Below, piece by piece: positions 41,901 to 51,462 of a DNA stretch of 64,000 bases (within the stretch, counting starts at the first letter, position 1; each line of letters opens with the position of its first letter). The DNA is from Aurantiochytrium sp. KH105 (lineage: Eukaryota; Sar; Bigyra; Thraustochytrida; Thraustochytriidae), in contig BGKB01000038.1 of the NCBI GenBank assembly GCA_003116975.1, forward strand, positions 463,089 through 527,088. Direction: 5' to 3'. The notes under the pieces were generated by a model, which did no database searches, was not told where the DNA came from, and saw only the letters and a list, made by a program, of their open reading frames with translations. The translations under genes and the position numbers were made by a program.

Positions 41901-43731
41901 CGCCGCGCACCATTCCTTGAGTCCCGTTTCGAGGCAGTCGCCAGCGCCAAGGTCCCCTGGAACCCCGACCGGGGTCTCTGCCCTGTCGATGGAATCGGGA
42001 AGAGAAAATGTTGGGAACAAGACTCGATTTGGCAGCGTGGCGCGGAACGTGAGCCCCAGCCCCTCAAGCCCGACGATCGAAGCAGAACCTGATCAAACCG
42101 GCAGGAGAGGGCTTACTGGAAATATTGCATCAACATCGCAAAGTGCCCCTTCACTAGCTGTGGACTCCAGGACTCATGAGGCCGATTCCAGACAGAAGAC
42201 GAAGCAGTATTTGCACGTTCAAAGCGCCCGGGACACGCGACTGTCACCGGCGACAATGAATGACCGCTTTGGCAGCTTGAGCTCTCGCAGTGCACCCCAA
42301 ATAACGTCCCAGGAGCGAGCAGAAGTTTTGCACCGCCTCCGCGCAGCCCAAGCCGCAATTTTGCATGAACGCAAGATTGAAGAACGACTTGCGACAGAAA
42401 GGAGATATCGACTTGCCCAGAGTCTGCAGCAAGAGGTAGACCTTGGTTCGCCAAAGTCGAATGTGGACAATGCCGCGGTCAGGTCACCACGATCGGCTGC
42501 TTTGGAATCTGCGGCCTACCAAGAGGTACCTGCAGATATGGACGGCTGGTCAGACTTTTCAGAGGGAAGCACTTCAGTAATTGCACCTGATTCACCTCGT
42601 GAGCTTTCACCGATTTCTTCGGCCTCCTCCGTGGTTAGCGATGGCCATGGCGGAGCCTTTGACGAGAATGATTCAGGTTCTCGTCACAGTATCGCTCGCG
42701 ACGAATTAAGTGCGAACGATGAAGATCGTACTCGTGCAACAGAAGAAAATCTTGCCGCGCCTGACCTTCGCGACAAAAGCGTAGAAGAGCTCGACGATGA
42801 GGCCGCAGGACACGAGGAGCGCCCGCGCCCGCGCCCGCCACAGGAGAAGCTCTTTAGCATCGAAATTCCTCTTAACGGCGACGATGCCGAAAATAATCGG
42901 CGGCAACGCAGGTTCGAGGAAGTGCGGCGCCGGAAGCTTGCAGAAAGTGAGGCTCGTGCCAGACGTCGCACGAGCGCAAATACTCCGGTGGCAGCGCTGC
43001 CCACCTCCACCCTGGAGAGGCCTAGTAGTCTGGACCCACAAGCCACATTCTCTCATGAGATTCCTCTGCACAACGAGCAAAGCGTGAAGTCACGAGGGGC
43101 AAAGCGAGATTCGCTTTGGCAGTCGCAGACAGGTCCAAATCAAAGCGATGATAGTTCGCCGTGGGAGTCTCAGGTACCAAGCGCCGCGCTCGGAAGTAGT
43201 CGAAGTAGGGCGAGTGCAGGAGCGTTTCGGCCTCGTCCGTCACAGAATCCTCCAGCTCATGTGCGTTCTGGACACGCCCCTGTTGTCTGCGAAATTCCGC
43301 CCGAGATCCCGCCAACTATTGAAATCGCGACAAAGTCGAACCTGAAGCTGATCATGAACGCAATTACTCACGTGTGTCTGGCTGGCGCTCATCACGCACA
43401 ACGTCGCGAGCGAGTCCTCGGAGGGCTGGAGGAGCGCGCCGCCAGTGGTGCACCGGAGTTTACGAACGCGCAATACGTGATTCTCTTTCGCAACGAGGTT
43501 GCTCTCAAATTTCGTGGCGTCTATGTCGTAGATCGCGTGACACGTGACTTGCGCAAGGTCCAGGGCGCAAAACAATTGCCGGCAGTGGTGGACGCAACAA
43601 TGGTCGATTCCTTTTACAAGTACAACACGGGCCAGAAGCGGTTCTCGCGCATTTCGACCAAGTCCATCACCAAAACCACCGACGCCGTCGCTTTGAATCC
43701 CAAATTCTTTCCGCTGCCTCAACGCATGTAG
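38955..43731 (+). CDS. CKK-domain (CAMSAP/patronin-like) protein with huge coiled coil; three exons
   Basis: Spliced from exons 38955-39197, 39288-39425 and 39517-43731, all phase 0, giving 1531 residues. The C-terminal ~140 residues (from ~1393) match the CKK domain of CAMSAP/Patronin/Nezha: KSNLKLIMNAITHVCLAGAH, YVILFRNEVALKFRGVYVV, DATMVDSFYKYNTGQKRFSR and TTDAVALNPKFF. CKK binds microtubules, with minus-end preference in animals. Residues ~320-790 are an exceptionally charged coiled coil built of EEEQERERERQ-like repeats. Residues ~790-1390 are Ser/Pro-rich with short helices. The N-terminal ~220 residues hold a small globular segment (VLETLYRFTGTRYQKLLPVV) that I cannot identify as the usual calponin-homology domain. 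Minus-end protection or cortical/basal-body microtubule anchoring is inferred. Confidence 0.85.
39198..39287 (+). other. Intron 1 of the CKK gene
   Basis: 90 bases; donor GTAAGT, a TTGAC branch-like site, CT/CC-rich tract and acceptor ATACAG. It contains an in-frame stop, so it must be removed to join the exons. Confidence 0.85.
39426..39516 (+). other. Intron 2 of the CKK gene
   Basis: 91 bases; donor GTACGT, CTGAC branch-like site and acceptor GCACAG. Splicing joins CGGCCATGTCAG to ACTGCGGAAG in frame. Confidence 0.85.
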
Positions 43732-44362
43732 AAGTAAGCTTTTTGATACCCCACGGAGCCTATTGATGTGGATTAACAGACTGCGTCGCAATGCTCTCAT
43801 TGAGTAAAGTATAATCTCGGAGAAATCGACACAGAACCTCGCAAGCTTTCCTCTGTTCAGGCGACACTTGCTTCCTGCACATTGCATGGCGTACATGAGG
43901 CTCGGCCCACGCGCTCTCTCTTCTCCCCTTTTGCCAATGATTTTGCTGTGCAGGCCTGGGCCTTGGCCTAGACGGACCTTCCTTCTCCTTGCGCAGCGCC
44001 ATCCAGGGGCAGCGCGAGTACGAGTTGTTGCCAATTCTTGGAACAGACATATGCGTTGCGCACACCGCGGCTCGCCCTTGCCTCACACGATCTCTCTCTC
44101 TCGATCCGCGAGACGAAAACTCCGGCGTCGCGGACGCCGAGACGGGCAAATCGCAATCGCCTTGGCGCCGTCGACCGCGGAGGCCTTCTCGCCCGTCTGC
44201 ATCCCCGGCTGCCCGCGCGCGCGCTCTCCCGCCGCCCCCGCTCTCGCCCCTGCGCGCTCGCAGAGAGAGAGAAAGAGCGGCTCGTTGGCGCCGCGCTCGA
44301 GGCAGAGCCAAGAAAGCAAAGCTCGAGCAAGGCAAGGCAAGGCAAGGCCCCGCGGCAGGACC
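43732..44362. other. Intergenic region / 5' leader of the HIG1 gene
   Basis: The 3' flank of the CKK gene and a GC-rich leader with AAGGC repeats at 44329-44347. No extra gene; a minus frame over this span is Arg/Ala/Ser-rich and rejected. Confidence 0.55.
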
Positions 44363-44650
44363 ATGGACGATGCCACGCGGGACAAGTTCATGAGCAAGAT
44401 CCGCGCAGAGCCGCTCGTGCCGATCGGGTGCGTGGTCACGGCGGTCGTGCTCTTCGGCGGCATCGCCAGCTTTCGGGCTGGCAACCAGAAGCTCTCGCAG
44501 CAGATGATGCGCGCCCGTGTCCTGGCCCAGGGCGGCACGCTCGGCGCGCTCGCCTACGGAGCCTACGTGAGCGCTCAGAACAAGAAGGAGTTCGATGACT
44601 CTGGATACCAGGGCAACATCGGAAACGTGACTCCGAATGAGAGCAAGTAG
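44363..44650 (+). CDS. HIG1-domain mitochondrial inner-membrane protein (HIGD2/Rcf1-like)
   Basis: 95 residues, typical for the family. The HIG1 core reads EPLVPIGCVVTAVVLFGGI, then SFRAGNQKLSQQMMRARVLAQG, with a second hydrophobic helix (GTLGALAYGAYV). This matches the two-helix hairpin and the conserved QxxMRxRVxAQG-like segment of HIGD/Rcf1 proteins, which stabilise cytochrome c oxidase and respiratory supercomplexes. The ATG at 44363 (context GACCATGG) is chosen over a longer frame lacking family features. The C-terminal ~20 residues are hydrophilic. The gene is convergent with the cyclophilin. Confidence 0.92.
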   Translation: MDDATRDKFMSKIRAEPLVPIGCVVTAVVLFGGIASFRAGNQKLSQQMMRARVLAQGGTLGALAYGAYVSAQNKKEFDDSGYQGNIGNVTPNESK

Positions 44651-44913
44651 AGTTTCCTTTTCCTTTCTTTTGCTCGCCGGGAGGGAGGGGTCTGCACGCC
44701 CTTGCCGCACGAGAGAAAGCAAGCGCGAGAGCCGCCCATGATCGGCGCGAAAGCAAACAACTGTTGCAAGGCCCTGGGCAGATGCAGGGGATGTATCGCA
44801 GCACCAGCATATAATGATCAAACATGTACTTACTTGCCTTCTTTGACGTTTTGCGATTTTCATTTTACGAGCTCGCGATGTGAGAGAATACGTTCTTCGA
44901 AGAGCACGCAGGC

Positions 44914-45705
44914 TCATTCGCGGACTATGCCGCAGTCGCTCACGGTCACCGTTTGTCGGGGCTTCCCGCTCATAGACCCGCATGCCTCGATCCGACGAAG
45001 AATATCCATGCCTTCAATGACGTAACCGAATACGACGTGATGATTGTCAAGGCTGGGCATGCGCGCAAAGGTGATGAAAAATTGGCTTCGGTTCGAGTCC
45101 GGTCCAGAGTTGACCATGGAGAGCACACCTGGTCCCGCATGTGTCATGGCAAAGGTCTCATCCTCAAAGTCTGCGCCGAAAACGCTCTCACCGCCGGTGC
45201 CGTCCTCTTTGGTAAAGTCGCCGCATTGGCATACCTCGTTGGGAACGATTCTGTGAAAAGCACTGACGCAAGTATTCCCCGACGGCCAGGTTAGACGTCT
45301 TTCATTCCAAACACGATTCTGGTGTTGCGGTATTTCAGAAAAACGAAAAGAAAAGAAGAAACATACCATCCCTTGTAGCAAAGTTCAAAGCCAGAGTCGG
45401 AGAGTCCTGCTGCGCCACTGCAAAGCTTGAGGAAGTTCTCGCAAGTACGTGTGGCAAGGTCCTTGCGAAGCTGGCGGTCCTCCGTCTTGCTCGTTAGAGA
45501 CTATTTACTGTACATGCTTTGCCATCTAGCATTTGTGCACACTGGCGTCTTGCTTGCACTGCTGGCAGTCACTCTCGTCTCAACGTACCTCGAATACGAG
45601 CTGCCCAACGGGAATATCTCCAATTCGGATGTCCATGAACGCGCGCGGGTTGTTGGGCCGCGGTGCAGCTGGCCCGCGCGAGCCGAGCAATGACTCGGCG
45701 TGCAT
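44914..45705 (-). CDS. Cyclophilin-type peptidyl-prolyl isomerase; three exons
   Basis: Exons on the minus strand: 45705-45589, 45470-45367 and 45262-44914, giving 189 residues. Splice sites were chosen because the joins recreate the family: FMDIRIGDIPVGQLVFE + LRKDLATRTCENFLKLC, and CYKG-C + AFHRIVP. Catalytic Arg is in FHRIVP; SQFFITF and HVVFGYVIEGMDI follow. It is a single-domain cyclophilin with an N-terminal extension of ~20 residues (MHAESLLGSRG...), not an obvious targeting peptide. The Trp that contacts cyclosporin in human CypA (WLDGKHVVFG) is Ser here (SLDNHHVVFG), and the NGSQFF Gly is Arg. The product probably isomerises Xaa-Pro bonds in the cytosol or nucleus. It is convergent with HIG1 and divergent from the small gene at 46679. 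Confidence 0.9.
45263..45366 (-). other. Intron 2 of the cyclophilin gene
   Basis: 104 bases; donor GTATGT, acceptor GCGTCAG. Interrupts the Cys codon of YKGC (phase 2). Confidence 0.85.
45471..45588 (-). other. Intron 1 of the cyclophilin gene
   Basis: 118 bases; donor GTACGT, acceptor CCGCCAG, phase 0. An alternative acceptor 15 bases earlier (GCAAG) would add five residues but break the family alignment. Confidence 0.8.
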
Positions 45706-46678
45706 GATGTTGCGCCAAGACGCGAGATTAATTGGGAATTGCCAGCGTCTGCAAGCAGACCGGAACTTGAAAGAGAGACTCGTAACCGTCACTTTTTTCT
45801 TAGCATGTATACACGCACGCGAACAATCGATATTTGTATGGCACGCATCTGAATGTAGTGATTGTATGAACGGCGCATCGCCAGCGAGCTGACGAAGAGA
45901 AGAGCGCGCGAAGTCCAGTGGCATGACGGGCACAAAATGAAGAAAAAAACGCAGAATTGAAGGAAAGTCCTTCCATGACTTTGTGTTGTGATCTTGACGT
46001 CCCTAAATTTCCTTGATGTCGCCATGGGCAGGGTTGTGGACTCACAGTCAGAGAGACATCGCCTGAGTCTTTCATTCCAGAACGAGAGAGAGAGAGAGAA
46101 TGAATGAATGAATGAATAAATGCGGAACAATGTCCACGAAATTTGTTCGAAGATGCATGAGAACAGGCATCATTTATCTTAAAAATGAACGAAACAGCAG
46201 GCAGGTAGACTTGGCGGTACGCCACGCTGGACCTTTTGCAGAGCTCGAATTCACTCTTGGGCCAAATCCATCGATCGACATCTTCGCGAACTTCCCAACC
46301 AAGAATTAATTACGCCCAGCCTTCTTCCGAGTCTCGCCCTTGCGCTCGCCAGCAAATGGAAAGCTATTCCTCCTCCCGTGCTACGCTTTCGTTCTCTTCG
46401 CGAGCGATCGTCTTCCTCACTTCGCACCATCCTGCGAGTGGAGAAACCCTCCTTCTTTTCCCCATCACATACAGGCAGGCAGCTCAGTCTGCTCAGCTTG
46501 ATCGGCGGCACTTCCCGGAAGCGGTCGGATAAACGCGGAAGAATCGGGGAAACTTTTGGTGGCGCAGCGGCGGAGCGCGAGAAGCAGAAAGAAAACTTCG
46601 CAGCCTCTCCGTCTCTGCTCGTTCGCCGCCGCCGCACGCCGAGCCGCACGCCCGAACGCCCGCGCAGGTGCCGCAAGC
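45706..46678. other. Divergent 5' region between cyclophilin and the small gene
   Basis: Contains (GA)n and (AATG)n at 46082-46121 and a GC-rich leader before 46679. Open frames here are not protein-like and are rejected. Confidence 0.55.
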
Positions 46679-46909
46679 ATGTTTCTCTTCAACGACGTGA
46701 AGGCCGAGAGCACGACCGAGGTGCTGGTCGTCCCGGACGAGGACGCGAGCGTGATGGAGCTCATGAGCTACAACTACAAGCGCCTCATGACGGACTACTT
46801 TGGCGAGGGCGAGGAGCGCGCGAACAACCTCAAGCTGCTCAAGAACTTTACCTTCTTTGCCCTCTCTGTCCTCGCTATGAACCAGTCTGGCCACCGCCTG
46901 GCTGTGTAA
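46679..46909 (+). CDS. Small protein (76 aa) with C-terminal hydrophobic segment, unknown
   Basis: ATG at 46679 follows a leader with many stops in this frame. The product begins MFLFNDVKAESTTEVLVV, has an acidic centre and a helix with YNYKRLMTDYFGEGEERANN, and ends with a short hydrophobic stretch (NFTFFALSVLAM) before a polar tail. Codon use is strongly G/C-ending as in the highly expressed neighbours (RNR, HIG1), which supports a real gene. The layout, a short cytosolic part plus one marginal C-terminal helix, would suit a tail-anchored or mitochondrial membrane subunit, but I recognise no family. Confidence 0.65.
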   Translation: MFLFNDVKAESTTEVLVVPDEDASVMELMSYNYKRLMTDYFGEGEERANNLKLLKNFTFFALSVLAMNQSGHRLAV

Positions 46910-47469
46910 AGGTCACGAAGGAAATTGGATGATGATTCTTGCGCTGGGGCGCAAGCAAGCAAGCAGTAGATGAACAAAGAGAGAAGAAGCCAAAGGGCGT
47001 GGGGTCTTTGAGACGAGACGAGATCATAGGCACTAAGCCTTCAGAGGCGTCGGCAACATGCCGGCCACGTTTCCGTAATGTAGGGCGCAACCAAAATATA
47101 AAAAAAAAAAAAGCTTGACAAGGATCCATTTCATTTCATTTTATCTCATCCATCTCATCTCATCTCATCCTTCTCTTCTTCATAGATTGTCTGTCAACAG
47201 AAGGAATTTTAAACATAGTCTGGCATCTATAAACCTGACGGAAGCACTCACGCTCCGGGATTGGTTGTATCTTGCCTGCTGCAAATCCTTTTCCGTGACC
47301 GCTCTCACCAGACCAAACCCTACAATCTCGGCAAAAACAACAACAACAACAACGATGACGACGAGTAGGCCTACTACAAGAATGAAGATATCTTATTGAT
47401 GAAGTCCCAAGAGAAAGGGCGGTCGGAATGGAAGAAAAGAGAAGTGCCGACTCAAAATGGAGGATCGAT
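46910..47469. other. Convergent intergenic region before the aspartic protease
   Basis: Contains a poly-A run (47099-47112), (TCTCA)n/(CATCT)n at 47140-47168 and (AAC)n at 47336-47353. No gene supported. Confidence 0.6.
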
Positions 47470-49095
47470 CTACACGAGCGGAAGGGCCTTGGCCGTCGAA
47501 GTGGTCGACTCCGGCGAACCTGCGAGGGGCTCGTAGGACTCGTCACGCGTCTGTGAGGCGACGGCGGCTGCCTCGCGACGCTTGCGAAGCACACGGCGAA
47601 GTGCAAAGAAGACGAGACCTCCGATGAGCGCCACCATGCCCACAAACTGGTGGCAGGCACGATGATGCATGTGGTGAAAGTGATGCGGGTGGTGGTTGTG
47701 GAGATGAGGCTCCTCGTGGTGGTGGCTGGGACGCTCGCCCGCGGCCTGGCCACCAACAAAGTAGTCGGCAACCGTGTTCATGTGAGCGCCGATGCTACCC
47801 ATGGTGTCAACGATGATCGGATGGTAATGGTGGTGCTCGTGAAGGTGCTCGTGCGTGACGACCTTGGTGTTGCAAGGAAGGTGCCTCTTGGGCATCTCCG
47901 GCTGCGCAACGGCAACCTCAGCAGTGTCCGCGGACTTGAGCTTGGCAATGCCGACGCTCTGGCCCTCCCAGTCGAACTTGACGTAGTACTTCTTCATAAA
48001 GACGTCACCAAGGATCCAAAGCGGGCCAGCGGGGGGTCCAATCTCGATGCCAATCATACCAAGGATGCACATGCCCTGGCCACTGTCGATAATGTAGTCC
48101 TCAAAGGAAAGTGTGAACTTCTTGCCGTTAAGCTCGACGTCGATATCGGGGCCGTTGGCATTGCAGTCAATCACGTACTCGCCAACGGGGAGCGCCTTGG
48201 CGCCGAGCTGTTCGGCGATCTTGCTCACCTCTGCGCGGGGACCCGCCAGCAGAGACGTGCCGCTGTCCACAATGGCCTTCTTGGTAGTAGACACGAGCTC
48301 GCCATCCACGTAGAGGCCGCCAAGCTCCACGGCCCAATAGGTCTCCGAGGTAAGCGGCACAGTGTGGAAGTCGCCCTCGTAATGGGCAGAATCGACGCCA
48401 CCAATAACGAGCTCGCCGTCGGACCCCGAGGTGCTCGAAAGGTAAAAGGCAAAGACGGACTCCGCCAGCTGGCCCGAGTTAATGAGCTGCTGGAACGGGG
48501 CCGGCCCGCCGCCCTGGCGCAGCGAGCTAAAACCGAGGCCAAGGATGCCGTCAAAGTGGGCCATGTACCACGCAACGCCGAACCCAGACATGTCGTCGCA
48601 GGAGCCAAAGCTGTTGCCCGTGACCTCAAAGGGGCCAATACGCCAGACGTCGTTGACGAAGACGCCGTTCACGCCGCCAGAGCCGTAATGGAGCGAAAAT
48701 TTGGTTCCGTTGTGCTTGTAGGTGCTCGACTTCTCCTTCTTGTACAGTTTGTGAAACTGCAGGAACTTGTTCTTGCTGGCGGCCCAGAGGTTCGAGGAGC
48801 CCGTGTCCGGGATCACCGTCACAGCCTGCGGCGGCGTACCCATGGTGACGTCAATGCTGTACTGGGCGTTCATGTAGTCGTGAACGAGAATATCGCCTTC
48901 GGACTTGCCCTCAACATTCGTGAACTTGGCCTGGTAGAACGCATCCACGGGGTTCCCGTCTTCGGGCAGTTCCGTCTGGAACAAGAACTTGCGAGGGTGC
49001 TTCTTGAGCGGCATCTTGATCACCTGCGCGCTCTCTGCCGCCGTGATCATCACGACGGCGGCCAGAACGGCTGCCAGTTTCGCGGCCGAACCCAT
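47470..49095 (-). CDS. Membrane-anchored pepsin-family aspartic protease with His-rich juxtamembrane region
   Basis: 541 residues. There is a signal peptide (~1-23), a propeptide with basic residues (KKHPRKFLFQ), then the bilobal A1 domain (~75-390). Catalytic motifs are DTGSSNLW (Asp ~97) and DSGTSLLAG (Asp ~277); the flap Tyr is in LHYGSGGV. LWILGDVFMKKYYVKFD near the end of the second lobe is diagnostic of the family. After the catalytic domain come ~65 residues unusually rich in His (e.g. HEHLHEHHHYH, HNHHPHHFHHMHH), one membrane segment (~484-501) followed by RRVLRKRR, and a ~35-residue tail with YEPL, a YxxPhi endocytic/lysosomal sorting motif. Type I topology in endolysosomes or at the cell surface is inferred. 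Classic cathepsin D lacks this anchor. Confidence 0.92.
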   Translation of the reverse strand: MGSAAKLAAVLAAVVMITAAESAQVIKMPLKKHPRKFLFQTELPEDGNPVDAFYQAKFTNVEGKSEGDILVHDYMNAQYSIDVTMGTPPQAVTVIPDTGSSNLWAASKNKFLQFHKLYKKEKSSTYKHNGTKFSLHYGSGGVNGVFVNDVWRIGPFEVTGNSFGSCDDMSGFGVAWYMAHFDGILGLGFSSLRQGGGPAPFQQLINSGQLAESVFAFYLSSTSGSDGELVIGGVDSAHYEGDFHTVPLTSETYWAVELGGLYVDGELVSTTKKAIVDSGTSLLAGPRAEVSKIAEQLGAKALPVGEYVIDCNANGPDIDVELNGKKFTLSFEDYIIDSGQGMCILGMIGIEIGPPAGPLWILGDVFMKKYYVKFDWEGQSVGIAKLKSADTAEVAVAQPEMPKRHLPCNTKVVTHEHLHEHHHYHPIIVDTMGSIGAHMNTVADYFVGGQAAGERPSHHHEEPHLHNHHPHHFHHMHHRACHQFVGMVALIGGLVFFALRRVLRKRREAAAVASQTRDESYEPLAGSPESTTSTAKALPLV

Positions 49096-50023
49096 TCTTG
49101 CGCCTGCGCCTGCGCCGCTCTTGCTGCTCCCGGCCTGTTGCCGCTACTACTGCCTTCACACGTCGCGCCTTCGCCTTCGCCGCTCCTCTTCTCGCTCTCG
49201 CGTCGTCGCAACGGGCGCGCGCAGAGTTCCGCGCGATCACGATCGGGTTTTGCGTCCTCGAATCGAGCGAAGCACATGCAAAGATACTACATTGCAAAGG
49301 AAAAGATCAGAGGGAAAGATCCATCCCTGCCCTCACATTGACCGCGATTCCGCAGAATCCGTTTCCTCCTCCGCCACTGCGACTGTTCCACTGCAGACAG
49401 TTGTTACTAACCCACTGCCACTTTCAGAAGGCCACTGGTAAGCGGAAAGATAGTCCCACAGCTTTCAGAGATCCACCACCAGGCGAGAGGGTGGGAGAGA
49501 GTTGGCGCGGAGAATCTGGCCCAATTGGCCCAGCCTGAAAACTCTCGGACTCGCGATCCATTTCTCCCGAAGCCGTCGTGAGAAGGACTTTGAGAGGTCC
49601 GTACAAGACGCGAGCGAAGTCGCGGTGTCGTCGCAAAAGCTCTCGTCTCACCTCTTTCTCACCTTCGTACTGTGACGACCATAATCCAACCTCAAGACTG
49701 TGAGCTTCTCGGACCAAAGTGGTTGTCCACGAAAGGAAAATGGAATGGTAAAGACGCCATTTCTGTGTCAAGACAAAAAAAAGAAAAGATAAGAGGGACG
49801 GGTCTTCCGGATTGTCCGCCATGCCGTTCTTTTTATTTATCTACGAAACTGCCTTTCAGATGGTTTGCAGAGCGCAAAAGCACTTTACTTTATTTTTATA
49901 AAAAACATGATTCTCACAATGAAGAGCTCAAGTGACACCTGGCTGCTGCCTCCTGCCTCTTTCTTATCTAGCAATGCCAGAAACAGTGAATCAGAGACGG
50001 AAAAGATGCACTTGTCAATAAAA
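49096..50023. other. Intergenic region between protease 5' end and phosphatase 3' end
   Basis: Includes the protease 5' flank and an ATG-started minus frame at 49424-49822 (132 codons; VRRELLRRHRDFARVLYGPL inside). The latter has a locally protein-like stretch but a weak start and end and no family. I do not call it a gene. Confidence 0.45.
49889..49894 (-). terminator. Putative poly(A) signal of the phosphatase gene
   Basis: TTTATT on the plus strand, ~130 bases beyond the phosphatase stop. Confidence 0.45.
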
Positions 50024-50863
50024 CTATACGCGCGCGCGTCGCGCAAGCGCTAACGCTTCGCGGACGAGCTGAGCGACTTCTGAACCTTGCGTCCAAGGAC
50101 GAACACGAGCCAATACAGGACGCTCGTCCTGGTGAGCCTTGATGCGCTTGGATAAACCAAGAGCTGAAGGGTACGATTCGTCAGAGCGTACGAGAAGCCA
50201 ATCTTGTGGACGAAGTCGTAAGCCAGGGCAAAAGTCCCCTCCTCCGTCACCCACATAAAGAACGCGTACATCGGGCGTAAGAATCCCAAGTTTGTCGATC
50301 ACCAAGCCCTTGCATAGGTTCTTGGGACACAACTCGCAGGTGTGCGGATCTTCGGCGCTCACGTATGGTGCCACCCGGAGATGGCCTTCGTCATCCGTGA
50401 AGGACTTGTTTGTATGAACAGAGTCCACCATGGTCGCGAGACCGTGTTTCTCAAGAAAGACACGAATGAAAAAGTCGTTGGCGTCTGAAACGATGTGAAG
50501 CGCTCCTGCATCACTGGCCGCTGTCTCGCGCACGGCATCGAGCATTTCGTCGAGCACAGGGATGTTCTCCAGGCAAGTTTGAATGCCCCCAAGTTCTGCT
50601 GCACCCGAGTCCTGCATCTTGAGTAGCGAGGCATCCACGGTGGCCGTCCAGTCCCCTGGATTTTCCCTTGCTCGCTCCTTGAGCCACGCATACACCTCGG
50701 GCGCGAGCGTCTTGAACAGGTAGGTGTCCGAGTTCTCGTTGACGAGGCTCCAGTCGTAGTCGAACACCACGACTACCTTTGACGGCGTCGTCGCGTCGTT
50801 CTCGGCGGCGCTCGCGGCGCTTGCGGGCCCGCCTGGCGCGGCCGCGCCTTCCTCCGTGCTCAT
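50024..50863 (-). CDS. HAD-family phosphatase of the PHOSPHO1/PHOSPHO2 type
   Basis: 279 residues from ATG at 50863; another in-frame ATG at 50953 would add 30 Arg-rich residues. HAD motif 1 is VVFDYDWSLVNENSDTY (nucleophile Asp and acid/base Asp in DYD). Motif 2 is HIVSDANDFFI. The Cys-containing block HTCELCPKNLCKG, and motif 3/4 VLYVGDGGGDFCPG, are characteristic of the PHOSPHO family. Members dephosphorylate phosphoethanolamine/phosphocholine, pyridoxal phosphate or pyrophosphate, so the exact substrate is open. The N-terminal ~28 residues are Ala-rich and probably disordered. The gene is divergent from the GTPase-repeat gene. Confidence 0.88.
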   Translation of the reverse strand: MSTEEGAAAPGGPASAASAAENDATTPSKVVVVFDYDWSLVNENSDTYLFKTLAPEVYAWLKERARENPGDWTATVDASLLKMQDSGAAELGGIQTCLENIPVLDEMLDAVRETAASDAGALHIVSDANDFFIRVFLEKHGLATMVDSVHTNKSFTDDEGHLRVAPYVSAEDPHTCELCPKNLCKGLVIDKLGILTPDVRVLYVGDGGGDFCPGLRLRPQDWLLVRSDESYPSALGLSKRIKAHQDERPVLARVRPWTQGSEVAQLVREALALARRARV

Positions 50864-51462
50864 GGCGGCCGCGCGTCGCTCTCGTCTGCGCAGCGAGCCT
50901 CCTCCGCGTCGATCTGGGTCTGCGAGGTCTCTCGTATCCTGCTGCTGTAGCATAGCAAGAGCGCGAGAAAGGGGACGTTGAGTAGATAGCAGATCTCCAA
51001 GCCAGACGAAGAGGAGGCCCGGCGTGCCGCTGCCTCGCGGCGCGGCTCTGCGTGGCGCCGCTTGAGCGGGAGGCGCCGCCGTGGCCACGCCCCAAGCTGC
51101 CCACCTGCGCGCCTGCCTTGCGCAAGGCCGCGGGCAACCGGCCGACCGACCGACCGACCCGCTGCGCAGGCTGGCGGAGTTGGATGTTGACGTGGTGAGC
51201 ACATACACACACGCACAGACCCCGGACACGCACGCGAACGAGCGCCTCGATACGGACGACGCGCGGACCGAAAACGAAGAGCCGCGACGCTGTGGACACC
51301 TTGGCTTTGCAGGCAGGTAGGCAGGCACACAGGCGTACAGGCACACAGGCAGGGACATCGTTCCTGGTTTTTTAGCAAACGTTAAACGCCAAACGCTACA
51401 GACGCCAAACGCAAACCCTGCTGCTCCTGCTGCCTGCTTCTCGTCCTTGTCATCAAGATAAA
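50864..51462. other. Divergent 5' region between phosphatase and GTPase-repeat genes
   Basis: GC-rich; CCGA repeats at 51141-51160 and (GGCA)n/ACAGGC repeats at 51308-51353. The Arg-rich minus-strand extension of the phosphatase frame is not supported as coding. Confidence 0.55.

Noticed and set aside
47650-49341. 563-codon plus-strand ORF over the aspartic protease
   Set aside because: Antisense shadow of the protease, which shows both catalytic Asp motifs.
49424-49822. 132-codon ATG-started minus-strand ORF
   Set aside because: One protein-like stretch only; no family, poor ends, in the protease 5' flank. Not enough to call a gene.
50863-51358. 165-residue N-terminal extension of the phosphatase frame
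   Set aside because: Starts in repeat DNA, Arg/Ser/Ala-rich without homology; the HAD domain begins after the ATG at 50863.
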